This document shows positions 12,513 through 23,109 of a stretch of 64,000 nt of DNA, in pieces. Origin of the DNA: Limnomonas spitsbergensis (lineage: Eukaryota; Chlorophyta; Chlorophyceae; Chlamydomonadales); the NCBI GenBank assembly GCA_037349105.1, contig JAYJMM010000112.1, forward strand, positions 744,001-808,000. Reading direction: 5' to 3'. The notes below the pieces were generated by a model, which saw only the letters and a program-made list of their open reading frames with translations, was not told the DNA's origin and did no database searches. Within the stretch, counting starts at the first letter, position 1. The number at the start of each line of letters is the position of its first letter. Both the position numbers and the translations under genes were made by a program.

Positions 12513-13543
12513 CCCCCCGCTCCCCCACGTTAAGCCCCTCGGGCATGCGTGGGGAGCCGGACTAGGGGTGGTACTGAAAGCGAAATTGGAAAATATGTAC
12601 ACTCAGAAATGGGAAGTTCCCTAACATAGAAGTCTCCTAACATCTGCCTGCAAACGAGACAGTCTGAAGAAAAGAAATCCACTGAATCCCGTGGCTAACC
12701 CTGGGTTCTCCCACGTTCTTCACACACTCGACAAAAGCCTCTGGGCTACTCCCGATCTCTCCCTGGCCTGATCAGGGCACAAAGAATCCGGTACCGTCAC
12801 CAGTGTCATGCTTGGGTAAATTCAAAAGACCATACGAATTTGATCTACGTGTCCTACCGCTGGTAAGGGTTCAAATCCAAAGACCTTAGTCAGGAACACA
12901 GACATAAACACAGACCACCCGCTGCTCTCGCCCCACTGCACCGTTGACACCTGGCCCTTAAGCCACAGGAGATGCGTGCAGTAGCAGCGGTGTCCTATCC
13001 TAGTCTAGCCCCTCTGCTGGTTGGCCCTGCGGCAATCTCTACTCCAAAGGCGACTGTCATACAAGTCTACTACTTTAATCAGCGTTGTAGCCACCATCAT
13101 TATGTACTCCCTCGGCTCGCTGCTCCTGCTGCTACGGTACACTGGGAAACATTTTTTTTTGCGTACTAGGCTATGCCCTGCTGGCCGTCGGCCCACAGCC
13201 TGCTGCCTACTAGTGCCAGTCGTGCTGCCCCGAGGGTGATCCCTTAGGGTTGGCACCGGCTCGTTCTTCCAGGTACGGCATGGGGTCCGTCAAGTGCTCA
13301 GAAGGTTCAGCCGTTCTAGGGCTTTCCTATTCCCCCTTAGCCCTTCCTGGCTGTCTGCCCCTCGAGGGCCGACACCTCCTCTTCGTTGGAAGCCTAGCGC
13401 CACCTTGGCCCTTCAATGGACCGCTCGCGAGGTGAAATTGGCTTCTCCCCTGCCATTGGTATACGCGATGCCATTGAGTCCGCCCGCCATTGGTCTTGTA
13501 ACAACCCGCTCCCCCTGCCGGGTTGCAGGGTTGGTCTAGGTGT
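12513..13543. other. Internal non-coding segment of the split-repeat element
   Basis: This lies between Y1 and the 3' end of the gag-like frames. It contains a run of 14-15 pyrimidines after Y1, several short frames on both strands, and no recognisable domain. A GGTTCAAATCC near 12858 resembles a tRNA T-arm but no tRNA cloverleaf can be built around it. Confidence 0.4.
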
Positions 13544-14240
13544 CTAACGTGCCGGCTTTCTCCCCTCGCCCGTCTCATCCGCCTCTTCCTCCTCTGCCGT
13601 CTCTTCTTCCTCATCTGTCTCGTCCTCCTCTTCCGTCTCTTCCGCCTCTGGCCTGTGATCTGCGACCACCAGGTCTCCCATTTCCAGGGCGAACCTCTCC
13701 AACAACACCACCTGCTGCGTCAGCACATTGATCTGCTCCTCATCGGTCATGCACATGTAGTTGGGCACAGTCATCCTGAACGCGCACAGCATGGCCCTGG
13801 TGGCCACTGGCAGCCCACCATAGAACATGTGTGAGACCGAGTGCCTTCTGCCAAAGTGGTCTGCTGCATCCCTGGAGATCTGCGGCAACTCTGCCGTGGA
13901 CAGGATCCTGTGGGCGAGAGCCTCCACCGTCTCCTCCGGCTTGACTCCTGGGTCCAGGGTGGTCTTGACTCCCAGCTTGAGGTTGGTGACCGCCGCTCTC
14001 TCGTCCGAGGTTGGCTTGCCCACCTCCTTTTGCACCACCCTGATCCACAGGGTAAGCAGGGATACCTCGTCTGGCGGCCCTTCCACCGAAGGTGACCACG
14101 TCTCCTTGATCCGCTCGACCTCCCGGGAAGCCCTGTCTCCCTGAGGTGCCGACCGTATGGCGATTGGCGACTACCAGCGGCCCCATGCAGGCCGGCTTGT
14201 CGTTCCACATGCCGACCAATGATCGAACCAGCAAGGCCAT
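13544..14240 (-). pseudogene. Gag/capsid-like C-terminal part, frameshifted
   Basis: Two overlapping minus frames continue one protein. One (14240-13740) begins MALLVRSLVGMWNDKPACMG. The next (14086-13544, 180 residues) begins MEGPPDEVSLLTLWIRVVQK, contains a predicted helical region ending VLTQQVVLLERFALEMGD, and ends in a strongly acidic Glu/Thr-rich tail. Position (3' end of the internal region), helical composition and absence of enzyme motifs suggest a capsid-like structural protein. The switch of frame near 14060-14100 indicates a small indel. The assignment to Gag is inferred from context, not from a recognised family signature. Confidence 0.45.
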
Positions 14241-14270
14241 GGCTGAGGGGGACTGGCAGGACCCTGCGAT

Positions 14271-15190
14271 CTACCCTGCCACCACTGCCAGTGCTGGCAG
14301 CTCGTCGGATAATGCCAGGCGGTTGTGCGAGCCCCAGGAGCTGCAGGCTTGGCAGTATTGCCTGGCTGCGACCGCCCCCGGCTGGGACATGTCCAGCACC
14401 GGCACTTTGCCCTGGATGGTGGGGATCTTGGTGAACCTGGTTCCCCCAGCCAGCTGCAGGATCATCTGTTTCTGCAGCTGTAAGTGCGCCTCCGCCTGCT
14501 CCAGGGCTATCCTCTCCCTTTTTTGGATTCCCCGCTGGAGCCCGGGCTGCGTCCCTCCGTGTCATCCGAGTTCGACTTCCTGGGGTCCGAGCCCGATCCG
14601 CCACCTCCGCCCCTGGCAGGGCTCCGACTGCGCTGGCCCTGGTCGCCTCTGCGGTCTGCACTTCTCTGGGACTGTCCACCCCTAGACGGTCGCTCGCTTG
14701 CCTCGCTTCTGGGGGCCCTGCCTCCCTCTGACGACGGCTGAACTGGCCCTTGGTGCTCCACTCCTCCTCCTGATCCTGCCTGTCGCCTGGGCGGGTTGCT
14801 GCTGGGCCTGCTGTGCTGCGATCCACCCGTGTACTCCCTCGCCTCAGATCCTGACCGCACTACCTCCCTGCCTTCATGCCTTTGCGAATCGCTTCTCCCG
14901 GCGTTACCTGCTGGCTCGATTTCCTGCAAGATCCTCCTTCCTTGGCTGGGGCAGTGGGTCCTCCTTTCCGCCCTGACCCCTGCCTGGGCCGCCCGGGCCC
15001 GCATGAGCTCCGCGATGTGGTCCACCTGGCCCACTTGGCCGATGATTTCCTTGTTGTCCACGATTTGCAGCATGGCATAGGACTCCTGCCTGCTTGCCCT
15101 TATAGGCGCCGAGCCCTGCTCCGCAGCCCTGGCTAGCTGCAAGCTGGTTGTCCTCGGCTGCTCGCGGGGCTGCTTGGTCTGGGCATGCAC
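14271..15190 (-). pseudogene. Gag-like middle part, frameshifted
   Basis: The 15190-14507 frame (227 residues) is Arg/Ser/Gly-rich and disordered, ending in an SRSPARGGGGGSGSD-like tract and a KKGRG end. The reading then continues in another frame (14520-14271) with a Gln-rich helix and the segment TRFTKIPTIQGKVPVLDMSQ. Together with the frames on either side this reads as one long broken structural protein. No zinc knuckle or protease motif is visible here. Confidence 0.4.
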
Positions 15191-16455
15191 CCTTCATCCA
15201 TCCGCTGGTTCCTGAGGCTAGGCTCGCTGCTTGCTTCCAGGCGTTCCCACCTGGCCTGGCTAGCAGCTGGTACGGCTCCTTCCGTCTGCTCTTGCCACCT
15301 TCGGACCTCCCTGCGGTCGTCTGGCTGCAGCCTGGCCTCCTCGAATCCTTCCCACTCCTGGAGCTCTTCCTCTTGCTCGGATCCGGAATCCTCCTGATCC
15401 CTTACCGTGCCGTTGCACCACTCGTCCGCGAAGGCTTTAACTGCCATGGCCGTCTCTGGCCCCGTTGTTCCCCTGGACACCCTGCTAAGGGCCTCCAGCA
15501 GCGTTGCTCTGTCTTGGCCCGTGTGAGGGATGCCCATGAGGGCCTTTGTTGCCCATTCCGCCAAGTGGTGGCTCCGGAACTCCTCGATGGCTCTGGCCTG
15601 ATCGCTGAGGTGGGCGTAGTACCTGGAGCACACCTGCTGCCACAGGCGCGCTGCCCACTGCCAGATTCCTGCCCATCCAATCGGCTGAGGCCCTTCCGCT
15701 TCCTCCTGATCCTCCATGTCCACTGACATCCTGCTTGCGCCGCCCCCAGATCCACTGGGACTTGCAGCCTGCCCGCCGGTCACGGGTGTCCAAGCTGGGT
15801 TGTTGGAAAACCTGTACAGGCTTCCACCCTGACCTTGGTACCTCTGCTCTCTCAACCTGGGTCTGCCCTTCTCGGGCCCTTGGACTGACCTGCCGACACT
15901 GGGCGGAACCTTGGACCGCATCGTGCCATACCCCGTGGACGCGGGTGCTGCTGGAACGGGTATTTGGCGCGGCTGCGCCTGCTGCCTCTTATAGGGCCCA
16001 TACCTGGGTGCCAACCACAGGGGCTCCCGGATGCTTTCCTGCACAACAGCTTCCACCCTGCCCCCCATTGGGTTGGGCTCTTCTTCCTCCTCACTGCTGG
16101 AGCCTGCCTCAGCCTTCTGGGGCTGGTGTGGCTCCTGCACCCGCGGCTGACCCTGCCCCGGGTTCTCAACCGCCTCCAGCGCTGCCTGCCTTGCTCCTCC
16201 CCTCTGGATGTTGGCATCCATGAGATACTCACATGCCCTGTCGTTGTGCTCGCACTCGAACCCGCAGAACATGCATACTCCTTTGTTACGCCGCATGGCC
16301 TGACGGATGCCATTGCGGATCTCCATCGGTTGCTGACGGGCACCTGCTGCACGGTCCTCCCAGAGCCTGGCCAGATCCACATCTGCAGGCGCTACATCAT
16401 GAATTGCTACCAGGCACACATTTCTGCTGCTGCTGTCGTCCTCGGGTGCTGGCAC
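15133..16455 (-). CDS. Gag-like protein with Cys/His motif (440 aa)
   Basis: Longest intact structural-type frame of the element. Near the N-terminus is a compact Cys/His cluster, CMFCGFECEHNDRAC (C-x2-C-x3-C-x-H-x4-C), a possible metal knuckle. A Pro/Gln/Glu-rich low-complexity stretch follows. Then comes a tryptophan-rich block (QPIGWAGIWQWAARLWQQVC, coded near 15690-15632), and a helical region with AIEEFRSHHLAEWATKALMG. A related tryptophan block occurs in the repeat protein coded at 22.5 kb of the same element. The true start is unclear, since the frame is open upstream of the first usable start. It overlaps the 15190-14507 frame at its 3' end. Confidence 0.5.
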   Translation of the reverse strand: MPAPEDDSSSRNVCLVAIHDVAPADVDLARLWEDRAAGARQQPMEIRNGIRQAMRRNKGVCMFCGFECEHNDRACEYLMDANIQRGGARQAALEAVENPGQGQPRVQEPHQPQKAEAGSSSEEEEEPNPMGGRVEAVVQESIREPLWLAPRYGPYKRQQAQPRQIPVPAAPASTGYGTMRSKVPPSVGRSVQGPEKGRPRLREQRYQGQGGSLYRFSNNPAWTPVTGGQAASPSGSGGGASRMSVDMEDQEEAEGPQPIGWAGIWQWAARLWQQVCSRYYAHLSDQARAIEEFRSHHLAEWATKALMGIPHTGQDRATLLEALSRVSRGTTGPETAMAVKAFADEWCNGTVRDQEDSGSEQEEELQEWEGFEEARLQPDDRREVRRWQEQTEGAVPAASQARWERLEASSEPSLRNQRMDEGCMPRPSSPASSRGQPACS

Positions 16456-17357
16456 CGTAGACCTGCTGCTCCTAGCTGCTCCCAGGTCACTGTCAGCTGC
16501 CCTGCCTGGCTGGAACTGCTGCAGCCGTCTGGGTCGAGACTCAGGCTAGGGCTGGCTTGACCCACTGGCCCACACGGCTCTGCTGAGCGGAAGCCCTCCT
16601 GCTTGGGTAATCTGGGCATGCACTCCTGGTGTTGCGGCGGCTGTGCCTCTTCTTTCGCCTCATGGCTGGCCTGCTCAGCCCCGTGCCCCCCGGAACCGGG
16701 GAAATAGCAACTACATAGGGAGAGAATGTGTGGAAGTAGGGAGAAATAGGGAGACGCGATATTAACATAGCAACTTCTTAGACCGTAGGCCCATCTATGG
16801 GAGAAGATGCAGCACGTGATCTGCCTCAAGGGGGAAGTTGCATGTACCGACCGTCGAATTGCAGTGGGCCTCGAGGGCAACCCAGTTGTTATTGAACTTG
16901 CTATTAAATATATTCTGCTTATGCATGCCAGTTGTCGGTCATCAGACGACAAAAAGTGGCAGCGGCCTCACATCCCACACTCGGGATACACAGTCACACC
17001 TCTCACTCTGTAGGCAGCATGCTTGCACAGAAAAAATTGCAGGTCAGCCATGAAACAAACCAATATAACGAGCCTTGTATCCAGCTTCATGCAAAGCTTC
17101 TCATCCACACTCAGGCTCCTACATGGCCTGATCAGACAAATCCAATTCACACATTCCAAAAAGTACAGGGAACTACTGCCAATGTTTCTGGTTGTTCTAA
17201 ATTTAAAATCAAATTAACAAAGCAAACAAAATAGCAAGTATGCTGGCAATCATGCTCCTTGTTTATCCTGTCTGAATCCATAATTGATCTCAAATGCCAA
17301 ATGAATCAGTCAGCATTCTGAAGCATGAGTAGAGGTTGCAGAAGTGAAGAACACACC
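16456..17357. other. Internal spacer of the split-repeat element
   Basis: Low coding potential. It contains two to three copies of an ATAGGGAGA-like unit at 16715-16755. Short frames occur on both strands without recognisable domains. It separates the gag-like block from the zinc-finger-like gene and may hold a 3' end and a start signal. Confidence 0.35.
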
Positions 17358-18067
17358 CTACTTCTTCCCATACTTTGCCTGGTATGCCTCACAAGTGGCC
17401 CGGTGCTGATACAACCCGACGCCATCCTTAGGCATCGTGTTGCAAGCATCACACCTCTTCTGTCCCTCCCCCTGCCGTGTGCCTTTGTTCTCCTTGGCCT
17501 TGCTGGCAAACTGCTTCCTGGACACAACAAGAGCAGCAGCTGATGCTGGAGAAGCACTGTCCATCCTCTTGATGGCCTTGGCTGCATCCAGAACCAGGCT
17601 GATGGCGTCGATGGCGTTCTGCACACCAGGAGTGAAGGGAGGGGGCTGCATGGATGTGCAGCTCAGTGCCTCACTCAAAGCAGCAGTGTCCCTCCTACAC
17701 AGCTCATTGGTGACCCTCTTCTGGAATTCAAGCAGCTGCCTCGAGGTCTTTGGTCTGAGGCTGTTGCCCTGGGCCCCTGCGGACTGCTGTTGGCCCAGGG
17801 CATGAACCACCTCATTATTGAACTCCCTAGCCATTGCATCCCAGCCTGTCGTCCGTCCTTTGCTGGAGAACTTGGGGAAGAGTTGGTTGAACAAGGATAT
17901 CTCTGATGGGGTACTGATAGGCGTGCATGCTGACGACAATGTAGCACGCTTAGCCCCCACATGGTGCCTGAGCCACATCCCTTTCCTCTGATTGGACTTT
18001 ACCACACCCACCTTGGCCTGCTTGTTGGGTGCCTTATCCTGAGGAGCAGGCCTCTTGAGCCTAGGGC
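17358..18067 (-). CDS. Zinc-finger-like element protein
   Basis: Open minus frame of about 217-235 residues, read from just after a TATAG (possible splice acceptor) at 18066-18070. The N-terminal part is Lys/Arg-rich (ECPRLKRPAPQDKAPNKQAK). The middle is helical and includes FNQLFPKFSSKGRTTGWDAM. The C-terminus has CDACNTMPKDGVGLYQHRAT followed by CEAYQAKYG, a C-x2-C-x11-H-x3-C spacing that could bind zinc. I do not recognise the family. It follows directly, in the same frame direction, the 23-residue repeat frame at 18072-18719, so the two could be exons of one protein. Confidence 0.5.
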
Positions 18068-18071
18068 ACTC

Positions 18072-18745
18072 CTATAAAAGGACCTGGCTGTCCAACAAAG
18101 ATGGCAGGCCAAGGGGGGTGGCAGCAGCTCCAGGCTGTTGAAGCATGACCTGAGCTCCAGCAGCTCTAGCCATCAGGTACAAAGGGGTGGCAGCAGCTCC
18201 AGGCTGCAGCATGCTGCTGTGGGCTCCAGCAGGCCTAGACAGCTGAGACAGGGGGGTGGCAGCAGCTCCATGCTGTTGCATGCTGCTGTGGCCACCAGCA
18301 GGCCTAGACAGCTGAGACATGGGGGTGGCAGCAGCTCCATGCTGATGCATGCTGCTGCGGGCTCCAGCAGGCCTAGACAGCTGAGACAGGAGGGTGGCAG
18401 CAGATCCAGGCTGCTGCATGCTGCTGTGGGCTCCAACAGACATAAGCAGCTGAGACAAGGGGGAGGCCGCACCTCCAGGCTGCTGCATGCTGCTGTGGGC
18501 TCCATCAGACATCAGCAGCTGAGACAGGGGGGAGGCCGCACCTCCAGGCTGGTGCATGTTGTTGTGGGCTCCAGCAGACATCAGCAGCTGAGACAGGGGG
18601 GTGGCAGCAGATCCAGGCCGCTGCATGCTGCTGTGGGCTCCATCAGACATCAGCACCTGAGACAGGGGGGAGGCCGCACCTCCAGGCTGGTGCATGTTGC
18701 TGTGGGCTCCAGCAGACATCAGCAGCTGAGACAGGGGGGTGGCAG
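18072..18745 (-). CDS. 23-residue tandem repeat protein frame
   Basis: About nine copies of a 69-bp unit coding SAGAHSSMQQPGGAASPLSQ-like 23-residue repeats, open for the whole array and ending in LLDSQVLL. The opposite strand is also open (an artefact of the repeats). Units differ mainly at Pro-Ala-Ser positions, consistent with selection on a disordered Ala/Ser/Gln-rich linker or simply with minisatellite turnover. The stop is followed at once by the zinc-finger-like frame. Confidence 0.45.
18115..18745. repeat. 69-bp minisatellite
   Basis: AGCTGAGACA recurs at 18241, 18310, 18379 and onward at 69-bp steps. About nine units with local subfamilies (GGAGGCCGCACCTCC versus GGTGGCAGCAGCTCC versions) indicate recent unequal exchange. 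Confidence 0.85.
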
Positions 18746-18747
18746 CA

Positions 18748-18915
18748 GGCCTGGATCAGTGCATGGTCATCCCTAAATCAATTGTATAGGCAGGAGCTAA
18801 CCTAAAAATGAGGAGGCCTGGATCATTGCATGGTCATCCCTAAATCAATTGTATAGGCAGGAGCTAACCTAAAAATGAGGAGGCCTGGATCAGTGCATGG
18901 TCATCCCTAAAATGG
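18748..18915. repeat. 67-bp tandem repeat, 2.5 copies
   Basis: Units start GGCCTGGATCA at 18748, 18815 and 18882. They are nearly identical and AT-richer than the neighbouring array. Stops in all frames make them non-coding. Confidence 0.85.
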
Positions 18916-19499
18916 CTTTACTGCATGCCAGTTGACCATGCTTCTGGAACATTGGACTATCTTGACAAAGGCAAGTTGTGAGACAAATAGACATTTATGG
19001 CTATGAAGTTCAGGATAAGTGTTAGCCTCACCATTGGTTTCTGAATCATGGACTGCTTTGAAAGAGCAGACGTCCTCTCAGCGTGCTCTACTCTGCCTGC
19101 AGCCCAGCTTCGGCTCCGCATGTCATTCGCGGTGTCAGTCAGGTGGGTGGTTGACACGCCGTTGCCAGAGCCAGTTGAGTAATACAGAGCTGCTCCATCC
19201 GTGACACGTGACAAGCTCATGCGTGCAACCGCACCCCAATGCCCATAACACGTTGTTATCCACTCTGAAATCAAGACTTCCTACCTCTCTTTCACATCAC
19301 TTGGCAGCTGTGCTCGCATGCAGGCATCAGTGTCGAGGTAGTTTTTCTCCGGCATGGGCTGCTTTAGCTGCTTGAACCTGGCATGGACATTGACCACTGG
19401 AAGACATTGACTAGAAAATGGACCACTACATGGGAGCATGCATGGAAAGGGATATGTCTAATGCATCACTCAAAGCATTCGTACCACTAGCCTGTAGAA

Positions 19500-19826
19500 C
19501 TACAGGGCTTCGTCCCAGGCGGTCGTCGACTTGCCCCTGCTCGTCATCTGCTGGGCTAGCTCGAATGTGAACTCGCCGTTGGACAGGTACTTAGAGACGG
19601 GCTTCGGCCCATGGATACCATGCTTGTCCCTCTTCCACGGAGACAGCAGCGCGGAACGAATGTCGAGAAGCGCCAAGTCCAGGTCTTGCTTTGTGCGAGG
19701 TTGCTCCGCGTAGCCCACCCCTAATTCAAGGTTGTATATTACTGCACCCCTCAATTCCAGGGACAGAGAACGCACAGGTGCCCCTCCTTTATCTGAAGAG
19801 GTGTAGGACAGTCTGCCGAATGTCAT
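19500..19826 (-). CDS. Unrecognised element ORF (108 aa)
   Basis: Open minus frame beginning MTFGRLSYTSSDKGG and containing ELAQQMTSRGKSTTAWDEAL at its end. Codon usage resembles the other element frames, and it is not mirrored by a better frame on the plus strand. No domain recognised; it may be an exon of a longer protein. Confidence 0.35.
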   Translation of the reverse strand: MTFGRLSYTSSDKGGAPVRSLSLELRGAVIYNLELGVGYAEQPRTKQDLDLALLDIRSALLSPWKRDKHGIHGPKPVSKYLSNGEFTFELAQQMTSRGKSTTAWDEAL

Positions 19827-19978
19827 GGTCCCGTTATAATTTCATTGTAGAATATATTGGAAATGCAGACGACAGTAAAAATGCAGAAGACTGCGTTTGC
19901 TGAGGTTTGAATATTGTCCAGAGGTTGCTAGCAACTTCGACCCACTTCTCCCTTGTTTCGGCACAGAAGTTGCTCACC

Positions 19979-20317
19979 CTATCTAGTGTGATACCACCGT
20001 AGTGCCACGTGCCATGCAACCATGGCTGTCTGTTGCAGCTGCTGCTCTTCCTCCTCCTCGCCTATTGGCAGCAGCGCCTGGAGGTTCTGTTTGGCATGTT
20101 CCAAGCGATGCTTCACCATCCTCAGCTGCCTGGTCATCCTCATCTTCCAGGCCAACATTGGCTGCCTGGCCACCCACAGCTGCCTGGCCACTCCTTTGAG
20201 CTTCTGCCGGTACCAGTTAACCTTTCCCATCAGCATGGGTACGCTGCTCCTCTGAACCCTCAGGATTCTCTGCTGCAACTGGCTTGGGTGAGTGTCCTTT
20301 GTGTTCCCCATGGGCAC
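19979..20317 (-). CDS. Basic coiled-coil-like frame following the repeat protein
   Basis: This minus frame overlaps the end of the repeat-protein frame and reads MLMGKVNWYRQKLKGVARQL, then helical basic sequence ending with an EEEEEQQLQQ tract. It may be the true C-terminus of the repeat protein after a frame change or a small intron. Function unknown. Confidence 0.35.
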   Translation of the reverse strand: MPMGNTKDTHPSQLQQRILRVQRSSVPMLMGKVNWYRQKLKGVARQLWVARQPMLAWKMRMTRQLRMVKHRLEHAKQNLQALLPIGEEEEEQQLQQTAMVAWHVALRWYHTR

Positions 20318-20749
20318 TGCCCTGGTTGGTTGGGCTTGCTACCCTTGTGCCCGGGATCACCTGCCTTGCCCCGTCAGTTGGACCATGCACGGCCAACCCC
20401 TCTGGCAGGTTGCCTGCCTGGCCCCCCTTCAGTCCTGAGGCCTCGACCTGGGACTGGCTAGGGCTGCCGGCAGCTGCAGGCACACCTGCCTCACTCTTTG
20501 GCGCCCCCAGCTGTTTGTTGGCCTGCTGGGCCGCCCCTGGTTCTGATATTGGCACCTGGACCCCTCCTGGAGCTGCTGCCACTGGTGGTGTGAAAGGCCC
20601 ATCCTCTTCTGGTTGGTGCATCTGCATCTGCACCGGCACCGGCACATGCTTGTGCACGTGGTCCTCGACCTCACTTGGTCCAACTGGTTCCTCAGCCACC
20701 TGCAGTTTGCCCAGCTCGTGGCCACCGGCCACCACAGGTGTCACATGAG

Positions 20750-21950
20750 CTGCCTCCCTCTGCAAGCACTGCCGTGACTCTTGCACCTGCAGTTGGCCCA
20801 GCTCGCAGCCACCGATCACCACAGGTGTCACCGGAACTGCCTCCCTCTGCAAACACAGTCGTGACGCCTGCACCTGCAGTTGGCCCGGCTCACAGCCACC
20901 GGCCACCACAGGTGTCACATGAACTGCCTCCCTCTGCAAACACTGCCGTGACGCCTGCACCTGCAGTTGGTCCGGCTCGCAGCCCCCGATCAACACAGGT
21001 GTCACATGAACTGCCCCCCTCTGCAAGCACAGCCGCGACGTCTGCACCTGCACTTGGCCAGGCTCGCAGCCACCGATCACCGCAGGTGTCACAGGAACTG
21101 CCTCCCCCTGCAAGCACAGCAGCGACGCTTGCACCTGCACTTGGCCCGGCTCGCAGCCTCCGGCCACCACAGGTGTCACTGGAACTGCCTCTCTCTGCAA
21201 GCACAGCCTTGACGCCTGCACCTGCTGTTGGCTTGGCTCGCAGCCACCGGCCACCACAGGTGTCACTGGAACTGCCTCCCTCTGCAAACACAGCCGTGAC
21301 GCCTGCACCTGCAGTTGGTCCGGCTCGCAGCCCCCGATCAACACAGGTGTCACATGAACTGCCCCCCTCTGCAAGCACAGCCGCGACGTCTGCACCTGCA
21401 CTTGGCCAGGCTCGCAGCCACCGATCACCGCAGGTGTCACAGGAACTGCCTCCCCCTGCAAGCACAGCAGCGACGCTTGCACCTGCACTTGGCCCGGCTC
21501 GCAGCCTCCGATCAACACAGGTGTCACTGGAACTGCCTCCCTCTGCAAGCACAGCCTTGACGGCTGCACCTGCTGTTGGCTTGGCTCGCAGCCACCGGCC
21601 ACCACAGGTGTCACTGGAACTGCCTCCCTCTGCAAACACAGCCGTGACGCCTGCACCTGCAGTTGGCCCGGCTCGCAGCCACCGGTCACCACAGGTGTCA
21701 CATGAGCTGCCTCCCTCGTGCAAGCACCGTCGTGACGCCTGCGCCTGCAGTTGGCCTGGGTCACAGCCACCGGCCACCATAGGTGTCACAATTACTGCCT
21801 CCCTCTGCAAACACAGCCGTGATGCCTGCACCTGCAGTTGGCCCGGCTCGCAGCCACCGATCACCACAGGTGTCACATGAACCGCCTCCCTCTGTAAACA
21901 CAGCTGTGACGCCTGCACCTGCAGTTGGCCCGGCTCGCAGCCACCGGCCA
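20750..21950. repeat. 87-bp tandem repeat array
   Basis: About fourteen units of 87 bp, each with GGCTCGCAGCCACCG and CTGCCTCCCTCTGCAA blocks, with higher-order near-identical blocks (for example around 20960-21170 and 21310-21520). It encodes the 29-residue repeats on the minus strand; the other frames are open as by-products. Confidence 0.9.
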
Positions 21951-21956
21951 CCGGCT

Positions 21957-22275
21957 TGGGTGGACAGGCACTCCCTGTCGTAACACAGTTGATCAGGTGC
22001 AGCTGCTCGCTAGCTACTGGACTATCCCGCCTGGGTGGACGGGCACTCCCTGCCGTAACAAATTTGATCAGGTGCAGCTGCTCGCTAGCTACCGGACTAT
22101 CCCGCCTGGGTGGACGGGCACTCCCTGCCGTAACACAGTTGATCAGGTGCAGCTGCTCGCTAGCTACTGGACTATCCCGCCTGGGTGGACGGGCACTCCC
22201 TGCCGTAACAAATTTGATCAGGTGCAGCTGCTCGCTAGCTACCGGGCTATCCCGCCTGGGTGGACGGGCACTCCC
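21957..22275. repeat. 75-bp tandem repeat, about 4 copies
   Basis: TGGAC(A/G)GGCACTCCCTG recurs every 75 bp from 21961. Alternate units carry CACAGTTGATC and CAAATTTGATC, so the array grew by duplication of a two-unit block. It codes 25-residue repeats on the minus strand. Confidence 0.9.
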
Positions 22276-23109
22276 TCGGGTCTGCTGTTGGTGCCTGTGA
22301 CTTGGCTCACCTTTACTGCTGAGGATATCAAACATGGACCAGCCGTTGGGGGACACCTGACTACCTGGCTGCTCCACACGCCTGGTCAATGCCTCCAAGG
22401 GCACGCGACCTGCGGTGCCAACCAGCACAGCCAGATTGCCCAACCCCACCTGCTCTGCGTCACACACAACTTTCCACACTCCAGTGGCCCACTGCCCTAG
22501 CCTCTTCCACCCTACCGGCTGGGCCAGCTCCTCCTTCCTTTTTACTGGGGGGCATTCAGTGGTGACGGCTTTTGCTCCCTCTACCGCCTGCAGATCTGCA
22601 AGTTTCCTGATCATCTGATTTCCACCACGGGGCATCGTCCCACTCTCCTCTTTAATGCGTCGCGCAGCACGTGCCACTCCCAGTGGCCTCTTCTGCGTCG
22701 CGTTTTCTGGCCCACTGCATAGATCTGCGCCCCCTAGCTGCGACACAGCCGTGTTTGGATCTGGAGCCGACTCAGAGGCACCTCCTACCAGTCTCGACCA
22801 CTGCGCATATGCCAGGTCCTGCCTCAAAAAATCCGGGGTTGATTGGGGCACTGGCTCACCTCGGCCGATCTCTGTGTGCGACACTGCCGTATCTGGATCC
22901 AAGACCAACTCAGGGGTGCCTCCTCCCAGCTTCAACCCCTGCGCATATTCCAGGCCCTGCCTCAAAAGATCCGGGGTTGGTTGGGGCACTGGCTCACCTC
23001 GGCCGATCTCTGTGTGCGACACCTGGAGATCCATCTTGGCCTCGCTGCCCCGTGTCCCTGCCCCGACAGGCAGGTCCACCAGAGGTTCCTCTGGCCCGCT
23101 ACCCTTCAC

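Larger units (their letters stand above)
20217..23109 (-). pseudogene. Large tandem-repeat protein of the element, one frameshift
   Basis: The 23109-20890 frame starts MKGSGPEEPLVDLPVGAG. It holds two copies of a VSHTEIGRGEPVPQ-type unit, then a tryptophan block (QPVGWKRLGQWATGVWKVVC), then four 25-residue units (GSARPPRRDSPVASEQLHLI), then 29-residue units (GGCEPGQLQVQASRLCLQRE...). At about 21722 one repeat unit has an extra base (CCCTCGTGC against CCCTCTGC elsewhere). The 29-residue reading then continues in the 21770-20217 frame for about ten more units, ending in a Pro/Gly/Ala-rich tail. Corrected length would be about 960 residues. Each 29-residue unit carries two cysteines at fixed spacing. 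No family recognised; a structural or secreted-like repeat protein is conceivable, but the location inside the element argues for an element-encoded protein. Confidence 0.5.

Noticed and set aside
12830..12900. tRNA-like T-arm (GGTTCAAATCC)
   Set aside because: No acceptor, D or anticodon stems can be paired around it.
13771..14826. 351-residue minus frame overlapping the gag-like block
   Set aside because: Arg/Gly-rich composition typical of a shadow in GC-rich coding DNA; neighbouring frames carry the helical structural-type sequence.
20675..21880. 401-residue plus-strand repeat frame
   Set aside because: An 87-bp repeat keeps all frames open; the minus strand continues into non-repeat protein, the plus does not.
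18115..22275. Possible CRISPR arrays
   Set aside because: Units are contiguous tandem repeats without unique spacers, in a eukaryotic context.
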